A stretch of 64,000 nucleotides of DNA from Symsagittifera roscoffensis. Its lineage: Eukaryota; Xenacoelomorpha; Acoela; Convolutidae. Position numbers and translations under genes: made by a program. The stretch lies in NCBI RefSeq assembly GCF_963678635.1, contig NC_087066.1, forward strand, positions 10,958,517 through 11,022,516, read 5' to 3'. Below the pieces are notes generated by a model. That model worked only from the letters and a program-made list of their open reading frames with translations. It was not told the origin of the DNA and did not search any database. How positions within the stretch are numbered: position 1 is the stretch's first letter; each line of letters opens with the position of its first letter. This document shows, one piece after another, positions 12,734 to 27,000 of this stretch.

Positions 12734-12741
12734 TGGAGATC

Positions 12742-15700
12742 TTATAACCTGTCGTATTGTTGTTGCTGAGATGGCTGCTGTAAGAACTTGTGCTGTCTCT
12801 CCGCCTGGGAATGCCCCTGCTCCCCTGTCCCTTCCCCTCCCCCCTCATGATTCACACTAGTTTGTCTGCTACTCCCAAACAGCTCCGGGTCCAGTTGGGC
12901 GGCAGCTGCTGTGACCACGCCCTCTATCATTCGGGTAAGAGTGAAGTGGTCCAGAGTGTTCACGAGGAGTTCCGCACACTCTCGGCTGCTCATTCGGGAC
13001 AACTGGCTGCTCGAGGCTATTCTGGTCTCCCTCTTTATAGATGCCTGAAAGCAAAGTAACTTCAAACTAAATTTCAGAATACGTTTCAAGTGGTATTCTG
13101 TTCAAGTACTTTAAACAAATATTTTACATAACAAGCACAGCAATTAAAAATCTAAAAGTCTTAGCTGGGGAAAAATCCTAAATAGTTTAATCATCTCTAA
13201 CAGCAATCACCATTAAGTTCCAACAAATGTTCATTTTTGATGTTCAATTGAAAAATCTTCGACGTTCAAAAAGAAACTAAACAACAAAGTGTTCACCTCT
13301 CGCGTTCTTTTGCGAAGTGTAACAGGTGTCAGCGAGCTGGCCAAACTATCAGTCGACGTCTGGAAGCGAGAACTCCTAAAGTGCCCAAGATCCGGCTTCT
13401 GAGGAATTGGAGGAGGCATCCTGAATTCCTCCAGGTCTTCACACAACCCTCGTCGTTTTTCCAACTTCAAAGTGTCAGTTCCGAAATCCAAACTTCCACT
13501 TTGTTTGTAGTTCAGCGACTCTTTCGACATTTGCTCTTCGTTTTGAAAACGAACCAAGTTTTCATCCAGCGATTGGGGAGCTCCGAAAGATTTCAAAATT
13601 GACCCCTTTTGCCGAGGTGGTGGTACTGGTTTTTGACGATACCTGGATCTTCTTCCTTCTTGTGACATATCGCGACCGCTAGAGGGCGATTCAAGGTAAT
13701 CAGAATGATCGACACTCGAAATTTTACTCGGTTGTTCCAACCTTGTTGAAACATAATTTTCCTTCTCTTTGGTATCAACACCACAGTAAGCTGAAGATGA
13801 GCATGCGTTCTGATTCAGTGCACTCGAACTGCTCGCTTTGTTTTCTTCATCAATTCGCATTTTTTCTTTCTCAATCTGGCTTTTCAAATTGGCCAGAAAT
13901 CCAGGGTTTAATCCACCGGTAACACCTGCAGCATCGCCTGTTCCAGGGTCGTCAGGGTCATTCGGGTCCTTTTTAACCAAGTTTTTCTTCAGTAGTTTTG
14001 TCATCATTTCCGGTTTCTTCCCGACCAGAAGTTTGCTCGCTTCTCGGAAGCGACTGGCAGATTTGCCGTATTGTTTCGCAACCTGTCGAGTGCGTTCTTT
14101 GATTGCTTTTTGAGCTGCTGGGTACTCTTTAGTTAGTTCGTACAAGTCGGACTTCTCAAGGACGAATAAGTTTGCGAAACCAGGTGAGATTATGTCGGCT
14201 GTTCGTCTGCTCATTCCTAAAAAGAGGGAAATCCAATTAGTAAATTTGACTTTCATTTGTCACGAGAACAAACTTCTTTTTTTTAACAATCGAGAGGTTG
14301 TTAATTGATTAATGAATTAGTATTGAGTTGCTTTTTGTATATAAAGCACTGTAAGGGTCAAAAAGAATCAAAGGTTTTTTGATTTTTTTTTCTCTTTTGA
14401 ACTGCATTAAACGCTTCATTTGCTAAATGTAAGAAAAAATAAGCTTATATGATATTTGTTTTATTATAAAAGGTTTTCAGTTTTCTAAGATGAACAAAAC
14501 TTTGACTATTTAACTTTTCAAAAAAAAAAAAAAAAGTTTTTTTTTGGCTCCAAAAATGCGCCAAAAATTCATATACTAAGTCTGAACCACCAACCTTTGA
14601 TGCCTAACAAGCTGACTTCTCCAAACACAGCCCCCGGCTGCAGAGTGGCCAGAATGACCCTCTTCCCAGATGCCTCATCTTCCCCCGCCACCTGGACCAC
14701 ACCCCTGCTCACAATGTACATCTCCTTGCCCACCTCCCCCTTCTTGCACACATAGTCCCCTGGGATGTAGATTATGGGACGCAGTCGAAGCACAAGGTCA
14801 TTCAGAAACATCTCACTCAGGCCCTGCAAAGAGGCAAAGAGCTCAAAAAGTTTTCATTTTTCCAGTTAATTTCAGGAGATTTCGATTTAATTACTTTAAA
14901 AAAAAAGATTAAAAGACTGTATTTATCCTTTCTATGTTACTCATTATTCGTTAGTATTGGCTACTAACTGTTTAACGCATCTGAATTATCTGATGATAAG
15001 TTCTTTACACCTCTTGCATTTCATCGTTCAAGAACTTTAGAAGAGCGATGTCAAAATTTATGTCAATGGACTTGCGAAAAAGGCAGTTTCCGCATATGAA
15101 GGATCACTTTGATACACTTTTTGATCATAGAAGGTAGAATTTTCTACAGCCGATTATTCTGATACTTTTTTCGTTACCTGGAATATGGTGACCTTCTTGA
15201 GTATTTTCAGATTGACGTCCAATCTCAGCTCTGCCTTGAGGTTGTCTGGGAGGGAGTCCAGAGCCTCCCTGTTGTCCACCATGTTCTGTGTCTCCCACAC
15301 GTAGTCGAACCACATGCGCACCTTCAGCAACATGTAGTCCGGCACCTTCCTCGCTCTGGAACACAAAAACAATAGTCATTTTTGAATCTGGATTCTAGAT
15401 TGAATGAACCCTCATAAGGTTCAAGTAAGTGCAAGTAGTGATTTTAAGGACTCAGGGGCTTTAAGAGTGAACGTAGATATCACGCCATTCTTGGAAATGT
15501 AATTTGCTCATAATCCAAAGGAACCCCTTTGGCACTTATTCACGACTCACTTTTTGTCTGACCATCTTCATTTTTTTCTGCTGTATAATTCGCGCGCATG
15601 TAAACTCCCATTTTGCGGAGATGAGAAAAGCTTTTATTCGAAATTGTTTTGAAAATCAACAAAAAAGTTTTAAGCTTTTTTCCATCATGGCTAGGGATAT

Positions 15701-17064
15701 TTAATTTAAATCTTCGGGGTGCTAAATAGAGTCATTTACCTGAGGTAGTTCAGTGTCGCATCGCACTGTCCTCTGAAAGCATTCTGAGTACTAGTGGCCG
15801 CATCCAACACCTCCCGTAATTGACCAATCACAATCGCGAAAAAGAACACACCCACTAAGTAATTAGTCATACTGAACAACAGCTCACGTGACGTAATCGG
15901 AAAATCAGAATTACCGATCGCAGTTACCGTTTTCAAACCCCAGTAGAAACAGCGTAAATACGCCGAAACAAATGGAATCTGAATATCTCCCTGGTAAACC
16001 CAAGGATTTTTCCCAATACCGAAATCGGTTGACATTGCAAAATACAAACAAGCAGTCATGTGAATTACAAAAATAAGGTACATTAAAGTTTTCGTGATTC
16101 GAAATAAATGCGGACTTTTCAAATGTTGTTCACACTTGACGACGAACTCCGAGTAATCTTTGTATCGGAGAATTCGAACAAAACGAAGAAGACAAGGCCA
16201 TCCTTTATACCCAAATAAAAAATACAAAACATCCAAAGGTAAAAGTGACATTCCGTCAACTCTAAATTGAAACGAAGCAAAATAAAAAGCTCGAGTTTGT
16301 TCATAAACACAAACTTTTTTGCCCTTGTCAATAAACTCAAGTCGGGTTTTGAACAGTAAGATATCCATCAGATATATAGTGTCGCACATATAGTCTAGAC
16401 AAAACCAGAAATAGACGTTGTCGTAAATCCAGGGTTTTGAGTTGTCAAGTTGGAAGGCCCAGCGAACAGGTACAATCCATAGATTGTATAACCAAGCACA
16501 ACTGGTAACAAATAACCATATAAGGTAAACATTACTTTGGGGATCAATTGTTGATGTAAACATACCAATGAATTTTTCACAACAATTTCGTTCGTCTGTA
16601 GATTTTTCATCATCATTTTCATCGTCTTCTTTATCTTCGTGATTTTCTTTGTCGAGTAAATGTTGAATTTGGTCGGCTAATCTAGATGTCGGCATAGTGC
16701 GCCCGTTTTCCTCTATGTTCGCTTTCGTTTCACGACGTTTCTTGCTATTTTTCAACGAAGAGTTTCTAACCGATACTCGATTCAGTTCTATGTTTGCGGT
16801 TGTATTGAATATTTCCATTTTGAAGTCACCAGCGTTGCTGAGTCGTCGCAAATTCATGTTCGTGTTGTTTAAAAGCGAGTCCGAAGTACTGTTCGGCCGA
16901 GAAGCATCGTCCTGACTGAACGAGATGTAGTTCGGCTTTGCGTTGGAGTTTCCATTTATGGAAGTTGGTTTTGTGTCGGGCAGTTTTGCTTGAGGCACTT
17001 CTAGCCGTGCGTGGTTTGAAACCGCCAGATTTGAAAGATTGCGAGGGTATTTTATTGAAGTCAT
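12742..17064 (-). CDS. CNGB: Cyclic nucleotide-gated channel, beta-type subunit (five exons)
   Basis: Exons: 17064-15740, 15355-15178, 14823-14595, 14216-13297, 13044-12742; all junctions are GT-AG and in phase, giving 984 codons. Exon 1: ~150 disordered residues with an acidic tract, then S1-S6: charged S4 (LLRFVRILRYKDY), pore helix (RCFYWGLKTVTAIGNSDFP), S6 and the IGQLREVLDAATST start of the C-linker. Exon 2 is C-linker; exons 3-4 form the cyclic nucleotide-binding domain (PGDYVCKKGEVGKEMY, FGEVSLLG, RRTADI). The rest has a charged possible coiled coil and two Pro-rich SH3-ligand-like tracts (KPVPPPRQK, MPPPIPQKP). The IGQ-R-V--AAT signature and absence of the pore Glu typical of alpha subunits point to the beta class, which conducts only with alpha subunits in the plasma membrane (family knowledge). 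The chosen start is the first in-frame ATG; the frame is open slightly further upstream without an ATG. Pore Asn replaces the usual Glu/Gly. Confidence 0.93.
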
Positions 17065-17958
17065 TGATGAAGAAAGAAGGAAATTGCTTTGAGTCTCAGA
17101 CCAATATGAGGCCAACAAATCAAACGCTCAATCAGTTTTTTGATTCTTTTTGAAATGGGTGAATTCGTTGTAAGTTTTGAGTTTGTATGAAAGTGTATTT
17201 GTGCAGAATGGAAAAAAAATAAAAAATTTACTTTACGTGTTTTAATCCCAATTTACGTGAACGTCAAATTAAGAAATGGTTACGGATGTCACAAATGGAA
17301 TTTAACAGCGGGGCATTTCCGGAACCATTCAATAACCATAGCAGGGTGTACAAATGGGCATCTCATTTTAAGAAAAAACGTCTACCCTTTAGTCAAAAAT
17401 TGAATTACTTTCCATCAGAGTGTAAAACTAGCTACAGTAGCCAGTTGATGTACATGTAGGACAGAAGGTTCCGACCGCATCATTGCAACCTTGGTGACAA
17501 GGAAATCACTGTAAATGGCGCAATCAAACTCTTGCAAAATTTCTTTGGGTGCAATCACCACGTGAAAGTGGACGGGTTAGATTTTTCTAAGCTGACTTCA
17601 AGAATGAACAAATTCAGTTTAGCTTCTAATCGTGAAAACTGCCAATTTCAAAATTATTGTTGCAATTTATCATAGCCACAAAATCGCAATTTTATCATGG
17701 CATCAAAATTATATCAAAGCATCAGAGTCACAAAACGAATATGTCAATAGCACTGTCTAATTCACGATTGTTTCATTTAAAAACAAAAAATTAATCGTCC
17801 GAAAGTGAAAACAATTTTAACAAAGTAGCAAAATAGGTTGAGCTCTTCTTCAGAGAATCTGTCTTAAAGTGATTAAAACGGAATTAAATGAGAAAGTGTG
17901 ACTAATCTATGAATATCAATGAGGAAGAAGAGCGTTTTTTGTAGTTGGAGATTTGGGA
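17065..17958. other. Intergenic interval between the PKA 3' end and the CNG 5' end
   Basis: Both genes are on the minus strand, so this holds the PKA 3' UTR and the CNG promoter/5' UTR. No ORF, tRNA or repeat was recognised. No AATAAA was obvious close to the PKA stop. Confidence 0.6.
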
Positions 17959-18084
17959 TCAGAAGTCTTTGAACTCCTCTTCGAACTTGCATGTCTCAGA
18001 TGTCTTCATGGCTTCCTCGTCCTGCTTCTCGAAGTTACTGTCATCTCCAACTCCTTTAGTCTCAGGCACAAACGGAGCCTCCAA
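17959..18084 (-). CDS. Pka-C: PKA exon 9 (C-terminal tail and stop)
   Basis: After a poly-T/CAG acceptor it reads [20 protein letters not shown]... and ends EEEFKDF with TGA at 17961-17959. It aligns with the PKA C-tail, including the SNF adenine-pocket Phe and terminal F-x-x-F. It is separated from exon 8 by about 20.4 kb, of which 18.9 kb is the gypsy element. Confidence 0.93.
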   Translation of the reverse strand: MEAPFVPETKGVGDDSNFEKQDEEAMKTSETCKFEEEFKDF

Positions 18085-21000
18085 CTGAAAAAAAACGGTT
18101 AATACAACAAAGCATTTTAAAGATTTGTTTGGTCTTAAAGTTTGTGATCTGAAAACTCCACATTTTGTTCATTTTTTTTGCAAATTTAGATTCCGAAAAT
18201 TTAAACTACGCTGAATTCCAATAAGAAAACACTGTTTCAAAGTCTATAGGTCGAATTCGGCGAACCCCTGTCCGGGCAAGTTCAATACGAAGTCGAGACA
18301 TCGCTGGGCATTAATTTGGTTACCCTTTATCCAGATATCTCGCCTAACTTTTATTGAGTGGCAGGAAAGTATTAAAAGTTGATTGCGCAGAAGATTGCAA
18401 GGTACCTGATTTTGCATGGAAAACAAAAAGAAACTAAAAAAAGAAAAAATACAAAAACATACCCGAATACAAAGACAAGTTTCAAACGGTCCGAACGATT
18501 AGCATAAAACTAATAATCGTAATAGACATAATGGAACCTGATCTAAACTACATTTTATGATTGGATAAATTAGATATTTTACCAATGTAAAGTATTTAAT
18601 ATTAACCAATCATGATCCATCTGACTAACAATCCACTTATTTGTAAGTGCTGAAATTACTTGTAATTTCAGCACCAGAGAGATTTGAATTTAACTTAGAA
18701 ATTAGTTGACTCTCCAAGAAGACTTCAGCAACCGCAATAAACCAGTATACCCTAGATCTATTGAGCCTAGCAGAGACTAGTTAAGCAACCTGAGACTAGA
18801 TAGTATAAGAGTAAGATTAGGATCGGTATTAGACTAAGAAGTTGCACGAATCTATCCGGCCGAAAATAAGATAGCGTGACGAGCAGACGGTGTACCCTAT
18901 CCGAAATTACTCTATGAGTTATACCCATCGGTCATAACTCATCTGGTGCGACCATAAGTCTCGAACAAGACCTTAATAGCTTAGAATTAACCAATAATAG
19001 ATTAGAATTTAGACAAAACATTTACAAAATGTTATACGACAATAATTTAATCGAAATGTCTCTACGACTCAATAGATCAGAGCCAATATTCCGAACGATA
19101 ACAGAACTACCCGGAATTGGAAGAAGACCTCGAACCAGAGACGACATACGACAAAGCAGAAACTTACCATATAGTTATATGATAGTTCGGCAAAAGCCAG
19201 AACAAACTTTTGTATTTAGAATACTACTAGCAATGAATTTAGATTTTCATTTGCAAACATAAAATTTTGAAGTCAATCTTCAAAATCATTACAGGCGCTA
19301 AACAAAATTATTAATATACAATAACGATTGATAAAAAGATCTCAGATCGTTTTCCTAATTTCTGCAGTAATATACAAAACATGTTTAAAAAATATTTATT
19401 GAAAAAATAAAATAAAAATTAGTAGCATGACAATAAATGGTTAGTAATTATAAATCATCCTGTTGTTCCAGCTTCATCACCTAAACATAACAGCATTCAT
19501 AAGCTCACTAATATCATAAAAATACTAAATCTTTTATTTACACAAATTTAAATCATTTTAAACTTAAATTCACTTAATTTTAAAATCAGATCATTAAGGC
19601 TTATCCTTGGATCTTAAATCATTTTCTATTTAATTAAATTTAAAACTTGATCATCAAGGCCTATCCTTGGATCAAAAAGAACAACTTTGTTCTCCCCCAC
19701 CCACTTAACTAGTGTCTAACGACCTCAAACGTCGATTCACTATCCAACCCTTTCTAAAAACCCAGGACTAATAGAAATTTTTGAACAAAACTAATCATTC
19801 AAATTAGGATAAACAGTGAAGAACTTCGGTTATTCATCCTTCACTTGATCCCCCCTCTTACCAGACCCAGGATAAATCTTAGACTTAGTAAGTTTAAAAT
19901 AGTATCTAACGAACTACTCGCGTTCTAATTATACCTGAACCTTGTGGATCGATTTACTATTCTCCAACCCTGAACACAATCACTACCCTTAAGTAAGATT
20001 AAGTAAGTTAACACCTTAGCTTACACTAGCCACGAGAAAGTATAAAATCATTCTTCGGAATTGATATACTTTTCTCCCCAACCCTGAACAAATAGACCCA
20101 GGTTAGGCTAACAAAAAAATCGTAAGGACTAACAGTTTAAGCAAATAGAAATCATTTAACAACCTTTTGCACCCGTCATCCTAAACCTTATGTCATTTAA
20201 AAACCTAGGAAATAAACAAACAATCGTTTTACACAATTGTGAAATAGATAACAAAAAATACGACCTTGTAATCACACCTCATACACAAACAGTTGGATAC
20301 ATTAGAACAAAACGACAAACATTAAAGAGAAAAATAATAACTAAACAAAGACAACTAACACGAAAAAGATTTTCAAAAAATCGAAACGCATTTTCAGAAT
20401 CAGAAACCAACAGTTTAGACGAACTTTATAAACTAAAAGAATCAATAGATAAAAATTGCCCATTTCACGATCAATTATATTTCTCTGACTCAGAAACAAC
20501 TTCAAATTCATCAAAAAGAGGAAAAAGAAGAATAAAAAAGCAGTATAAACACAAACCAGTACATTTATACAATTGGAATCAACCAATTAGACACATTGAT
20601 AATTACATATTAACAGTCATCGAACGAAAAAATGAGCTCAACGCACACCCCAGGTGAAGAAAGTCCAGATGATGATGATATCTTCCCCTTTATCGTAGAT
20701 GCAACCACTGATAGAGGACAGCATATATTTTGCAAAAATTTACTCTTAAATTTGTTTGAACCCGGAATCAGTCCATGTAAAACAGAGTTCCCAGATGTAA
20801 AAATCAAAAGACAAATTATCGATCACTATCTAAAAGATATATGTAACCTAACACAACAATACGGAATCTACTCCATAGAATTCAACTCACCAAATCAGAA
20901 TCACAATAAAAATATAATTCAAACAGACGACCTTGATTTAGAATTTTCAAAAGTATTCTCAGAATATATAAAAAGCATCCAATATCATAACTCACAAAGA

Positions 21001-24000
21001 GCAAACTCCATATTCACCAATGAAGTTTTTGCGATAATATATAGTTATATATCGATATTAGAAAACGAAATCCAGATACCAAATGTCTCACCGACAGAAA
21101 CATCTAAACATATAAGAGTACGACATGAAATCACACTACTCTCTAGTTTTCTAAATATAATTAAAGAAAATTTCACGAAAGATGAAGTTTCCCAACATAC
21201 AAAACACGACTTACAAAAAATTTTGGCATGGTTCATAATAGATTATTTCACACATAATATTGATTTAATTTCACAAGCAAGAAAAAATTTTAGACCCCAA
21301 AACTCAAACGATGATACTGCCATCACAGAACAATCAGACTATGTTTGGGACCCCGAATGGTCTCATCCCGCATTCATAAACTTCCCACAATCAATCTCAA
21401 GTCAAGCAATAAGTACGATATCTTATGTAAGAGATTATGTAAGAGTAATACCATTAACCATTGATGCAACACCATTAAACTATAATACATTCTTACCCGA
21501 TATGCAAAATAATAGTTTAAACTCTACAGTCATACACAATGAAAACCTCAATGGAACTAGGAATCTTACTCAACAAGATATCCAGACACCATCACACTTC
21601 ATAAATGAAGAAATCGTACACACAACAACTACACAACAAAGTATTTCACCAATACGTCCCAACTTAACAACACCAAGAAATACAAACCCTTCACAAACAC
21701 AGGTTACCTTACAATCAACCGTTAAACCTTCGGTTGCCCCAAAATATTCACACATGGATTACCAAACATACAGACCCATGACAATACCGCCAAAAACACG
21801 CAAAACGTTCACTAGAAACAATTTTGCAGACCATAATTATAATTACACACATCCATCAAAAACAAATTATCAAACACGAAAAATTTTTAGTAATTATACA
21901 AGATCTCGAAACTGGGATAACTCAATGGCACCACCTAATTCAGTAAATTTCCAAACAAATTTACATCCTCCACAGGATCGTAGTGAAAACTATCCATTTT
22001 TTCAACAAAATAAAAATATAAAACAAACATCTTATCAAATGGATTACTTATCCTCAGATGATGATTTCTTACAACCAGATATATTTGCACCCTATAATCA
22101 AGAATATCGTGGACAAGGAATACAGAAACCACATACACATCATAGAATTTTTTCTCCACAACCAATAGATACACAAAATCAACATCCAATTCAGCAACAA
22201 AACCCAATTAATACACAATCTTTTCAACCAATTCAGCAAAAAAACCCAATTAATACACAATCTTTTCAACCAATTCAGCAACAAAACCCAATGATTGCAA
22301 ACTCGTACCAACCAACACAAATGCAAAATGAAATACCACTCCCATATTATCTTCAACAACACGAAATAACAAGAAATCAACTTTCAAATTTTTCTCAAAT
22401 GCCAAATGCAGCAGAATCATTACAAATGACAATGAATCCATACCTTATGGGTGGATCATCAATAACATCAAATAAACCTTTAATGGTATTCACAGGAACA
22501 GACCCTGAATATTCTGTAGAAGACTATTTAAATACAGTAACAGCAAATTTGATTTTAAATATAGGACCTGAACCAATTAATACGCCACTACATCAAAACT
22601 GGATACATCGACGCACAGCGTTGATACAAACAACTTTAGATGGCGCAGCCCAAAAATGGTTTTCAGTATTGCCTATAGAAATAAAATCAAATTGGAAAAG
22701 ATTTACACAAGAATTTTCAAAAATGTTTGACTCCGAAAGAAACAAACAACAACAAAGAGTTTTATGTAATGAAATTCGCAGATTACCAAACGAAACCATC
22801 AAGCAATTAGCAGTACGAATCGAAACACTAGTTCGAAAAGCATATTAATTAAATACACATGACTATAAAAAACACAAAGATGACAGAAATCTTAATGATG
22901 ACCTTAACACCGCAATTAAGAAAAATAGCAATAAAAAAGAGAGCATCCCATCCTTCTTCAATTCGAGAACCCGATTTAGATTTTCGAAAACTAGTAGACA
23001 AACTAGAACAAGCAGAAATCACAATGAAACTCGAAGAAACGGAAAATCTGAAATTACAATACGTTAACAGAATTGAAACAGCTTCCACAAATATAAACAA
23101 TATACAGGAATCAGATACAGACCTCGTTGAAAAAATCACTGAAATACTCAATATTTACGAAAAACACCCAAACTTTAAAGGCAAACTATCTTTCAAAAAA
23201 TGGTGTAATTATTGCCGACGATACGGACATAGTATTTCTGAATGTAGACAAAAACAGCAAGACAATCAAAATAAACCTCAAAAATATAAAGAACCAAATA
23301 AATCATTCTATCAATACATGAAAAAAGATCAAAATTTACCGAACAAAACTGTGTACAGCAACAACAGTTCAGGAAAACCACTCCCGAACAATACAAATTA
23401 TACAAGAAATCAATCACCATATAACTCAAATTATAGAGGAAGATCACCAGAACGAAGAAACACGCAAAATTCATCACAAAATCACTACAATAGACCAAAT
23501 AGTCGAAATAACTATTCCAGACCAAATTCAAATACACAACGATTTGTTTCTAGATCTAATTCCCAATCAAGAAATAATTACTATCCAAACAATCAATCAC
23601 GAAATTCATCATACAATAGAAATAGAAACTACTCCAATAATCGGAATAGAAGTTATTCAAACAACCGAAACCAGAATTACCCGACCAATCAATCAAGGAA
23701 TAATTCATATAATAGATCGAACTATAACAGACCAAACAATAATTACCAAAATAGATCGCGAAATAATTCACAAAATCGACACTCAAGTTATAATAATCGT
23801 TATAGAAATTATTCCCAGTCACCACACCGGAATAATAATAACTATAATAATTCTAATAATCGCCACAGAAGTAGTACACCTAAACATCAAAGACATATCA
23901 ATCAAGTACAATCTAATCCAGAAACAACATCAGACCCTCCAGGTATTGCTGACACAGTAACTGATACGTTACAACTCAATCAAATAAACTGTGGATCATC

Positions 24001-27000
24001 AGATTCAGAAAGCGATGCAGAAAACACTCTCTCCATCAATATGATAAAAGTCGAAAATGACTATGAACCTGTTATATATGAACAACTTTTTTCATCACAC
24101 ATATATGAGAATCAATCAGAACTCCTTCACAATTATTATATTGAACCCATCCATTCCACACCGACGACACAAAAAACTAATGAAATTAACACTACAAATC
24201 AATCCAATGAGAACGAAAAAACAAAATGCTTGAATACAAATCACATCTATCAAAACATACAAAAAGAACAACCCAAAGAAAAAATTTGGACAATACCATT
24301 TCTTTTAGAAAGTCCAAGAAGCAAAGAATTTCAACCACCAGATCTTGAAATTGATTTTTTAATTGATTCAGGAGCAGAATCAAATATAATAAACATTCCC
24401 ACATGGAATGAAATAAAAACCTTACACCCAAAGCTAACACCTCTTGAAACCTCCAGCAAACTAGCAACAGCACAAGGATCAACATTAATAAACTACGGAA
24501 AAATTCAATTATTTCTTCTCCCCACAAGAACAATGGAGCAAAACAAAATTTTAACCAAACCATTTAAACAAATATTCCATATCACTGATATTAAATATAA
24601 TATCATTGGAATACCATTTATCTCTAAATATATACCAACAATCAACATATTGAATAGTAAAATATTAATCAAAGATAAATATACAAAAACAAAAGACACA
24701 TCCCTAACATTTTTTCAAAGATTAAATAAACAACCACCATTCTTTTCAAAATTTTATCCAATATATAACCAACAAAGAAAACACCTGAAACCACTATCAG
24801 GAAACATCTATAATTTTTCAATCAAACAAGTTCACCAATATGATAAAAAACAAAACAAACAAAAATTTTATATGTCAGATTTTGAATTCAAACCTATCCA
24901 TAAGTTTTTCAAAATCACAATCTCATCAATAAAATATTTGAAAAACTCGAATTCAGATATTATTTCTCTACATGTATACAACAATACACCCTATCAAGTA
25001 ACACTACCTTTAGGACTTTTAGGCTATTGCGAAACCAACGCTACAATATCACCAATACACGAAAAAGCATATCGTGTAAATAATATACTCCAATTACTAG
25101 ATATTTGCCAATCAACAATCCTTAATGAAGAATTATCTATAAATAATATAATAAGTAACGAAAACAGAAATACGGATTATTTCACAAAAACCCCATATTT
25201 CAAACCTACATTCAACATAAGTAACTACACAGAGAATCAAAAGAAATTTTTAACAATGTTTAATTTCCAACATTCACAAATAACACAAGACGAATTTGAA
25301 AAACTAGCCAAACAACTAATTAAATATTCATCAGTCTATGCAACATCCAAATTTGATGTTGGCAAAATCAGCTCATCACTACATCTCCCATTAAAACCAG
25401 ACGCAGTTTTCAAAAAACAAAGAGCAAGTAAAGTACCAATTCACTTACACGATAAAGTAAACAGATTACTCGACATTTTAGAACAATACAACATTATATC
25501 ACCAGTAAACAAAGAAGAACAACCAAAAGGCAACACATTTATCAACCCTGTTATCATTCTAGCCAAAGGAGAATCATTAAAAATTGTTCTCGATGCTAGA
25601 TACCTCAACTCACTCATAGATGAATCAAAGTGTAATTGGCCTATTGAACCAATACAAGTTATTTTAACAAAAATAAACGGAAAATATTTTACAACCGCAG
25701 ATATGAATAGTGCATACAATCAAAAGCCATTAGATGAACAATCACGACGTTTAACACAATTTGTTATTGGAAACCAACAATACGAATTCAACCGCTTATT
25801 CTATGGAATATCCATAGGACCAGCAGCATTTTCAGCTTTTATGAGCAAAATTTTTCGACCACTAATACTCAAGAAAAACGCAATCACCTATTTAGACGAT
25901 GTTTTTATGCAATCACAGACAAAAGAGGAAATGTTCAATGTTTTAGAACAATACCACCAAATACTTCAGAACGAAAATCTGAAGGCCGCCCCCGATAAAT
26001 CACACTTCTTTTTGACAAGAGTTAAATTCTTAGGACATAATATAGAAAGAAAAACAATCACTCCATTGAAATCACGTATAGACGCTATTCAAAAACTCCA
26101 ACCACCAACAAATAAAGAGAAAATCCAAGAATTCCTTGGAATGTTAAACTTTTTAAGCAAATATGTTTATAAAATGCAATTATATCTACGACCATTCTAT
26201 AATATACTTAGACAACAAAATAATTTTGAATGGAATACAGAACATCAAGCACGATTTGAAGAAATTAAAAAACTTCTAACTGAACAAATTTCAAACACAC
26301 TTCCAGACTCAAATCAACCATTTTATGCAATGTGCGATGCTTCGAACTTTGGCATCGGCGCAGCATTATTACAATCACATAATGGTACAAATAAAATGAA
26401 CCTCATATCAGCAAATTCTCGATTATTCACTCAAGCAGAGCTACGACTCTCAACTCTAATGAGAGAATGTACAGCCATAATATATACACTAACAGAATAC
26501 GAATTTCTGATACTTGGATCAAAACATCCCACAGTTCTATTCACAGACCATAAACCAATCATCTTTCTTTTTACACAAAAGTCTAATCCAAACCACCGAG
26601 TTTATAGATTTCAACTAATTTTAATGAAATTCCCAAACTTACATATAGTTTGGACCGCAGGAAAAAATCTTGCATTACCAGACACATTAAGTCGAAATAC
26701 GCCACCTGAATTACTTACACGTAAAACCACAGTTGAAATACCCAAAAATATAAAATTCTACCTTGCAGAAAATGAAACATCACCCCGATTGGAATGCAAA
26801 TATGCAGTAAAAACTGACGTTGAACAATCACAAATAAACAATCTACAACACTTCCCACTTTATTTAGATTGTCAAAATAATCACTATGAAGTTGATCTAC
26901 TTGGAACATCAACTTTTAAACCAATCCCATATTCACAATGGATAAAAAATAACACCCAACAAAAAAGAGTAAAACCACACTCGCATAAAAAAGACCGTTT

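Noticed and set aside
12450-12848. Minus-strand ORF encoding a FPSVATVAIN decapeptide repeat
   Set aside because: It runs through the foldback repeat in a frame different from the channel CDS and owes its openness to the 30-bp unit being a multiple of three.
15736-17118. Start of the channel at 17118
   Set aside because: That codon is TTG; the first in-frame ATG is 17064-17062.
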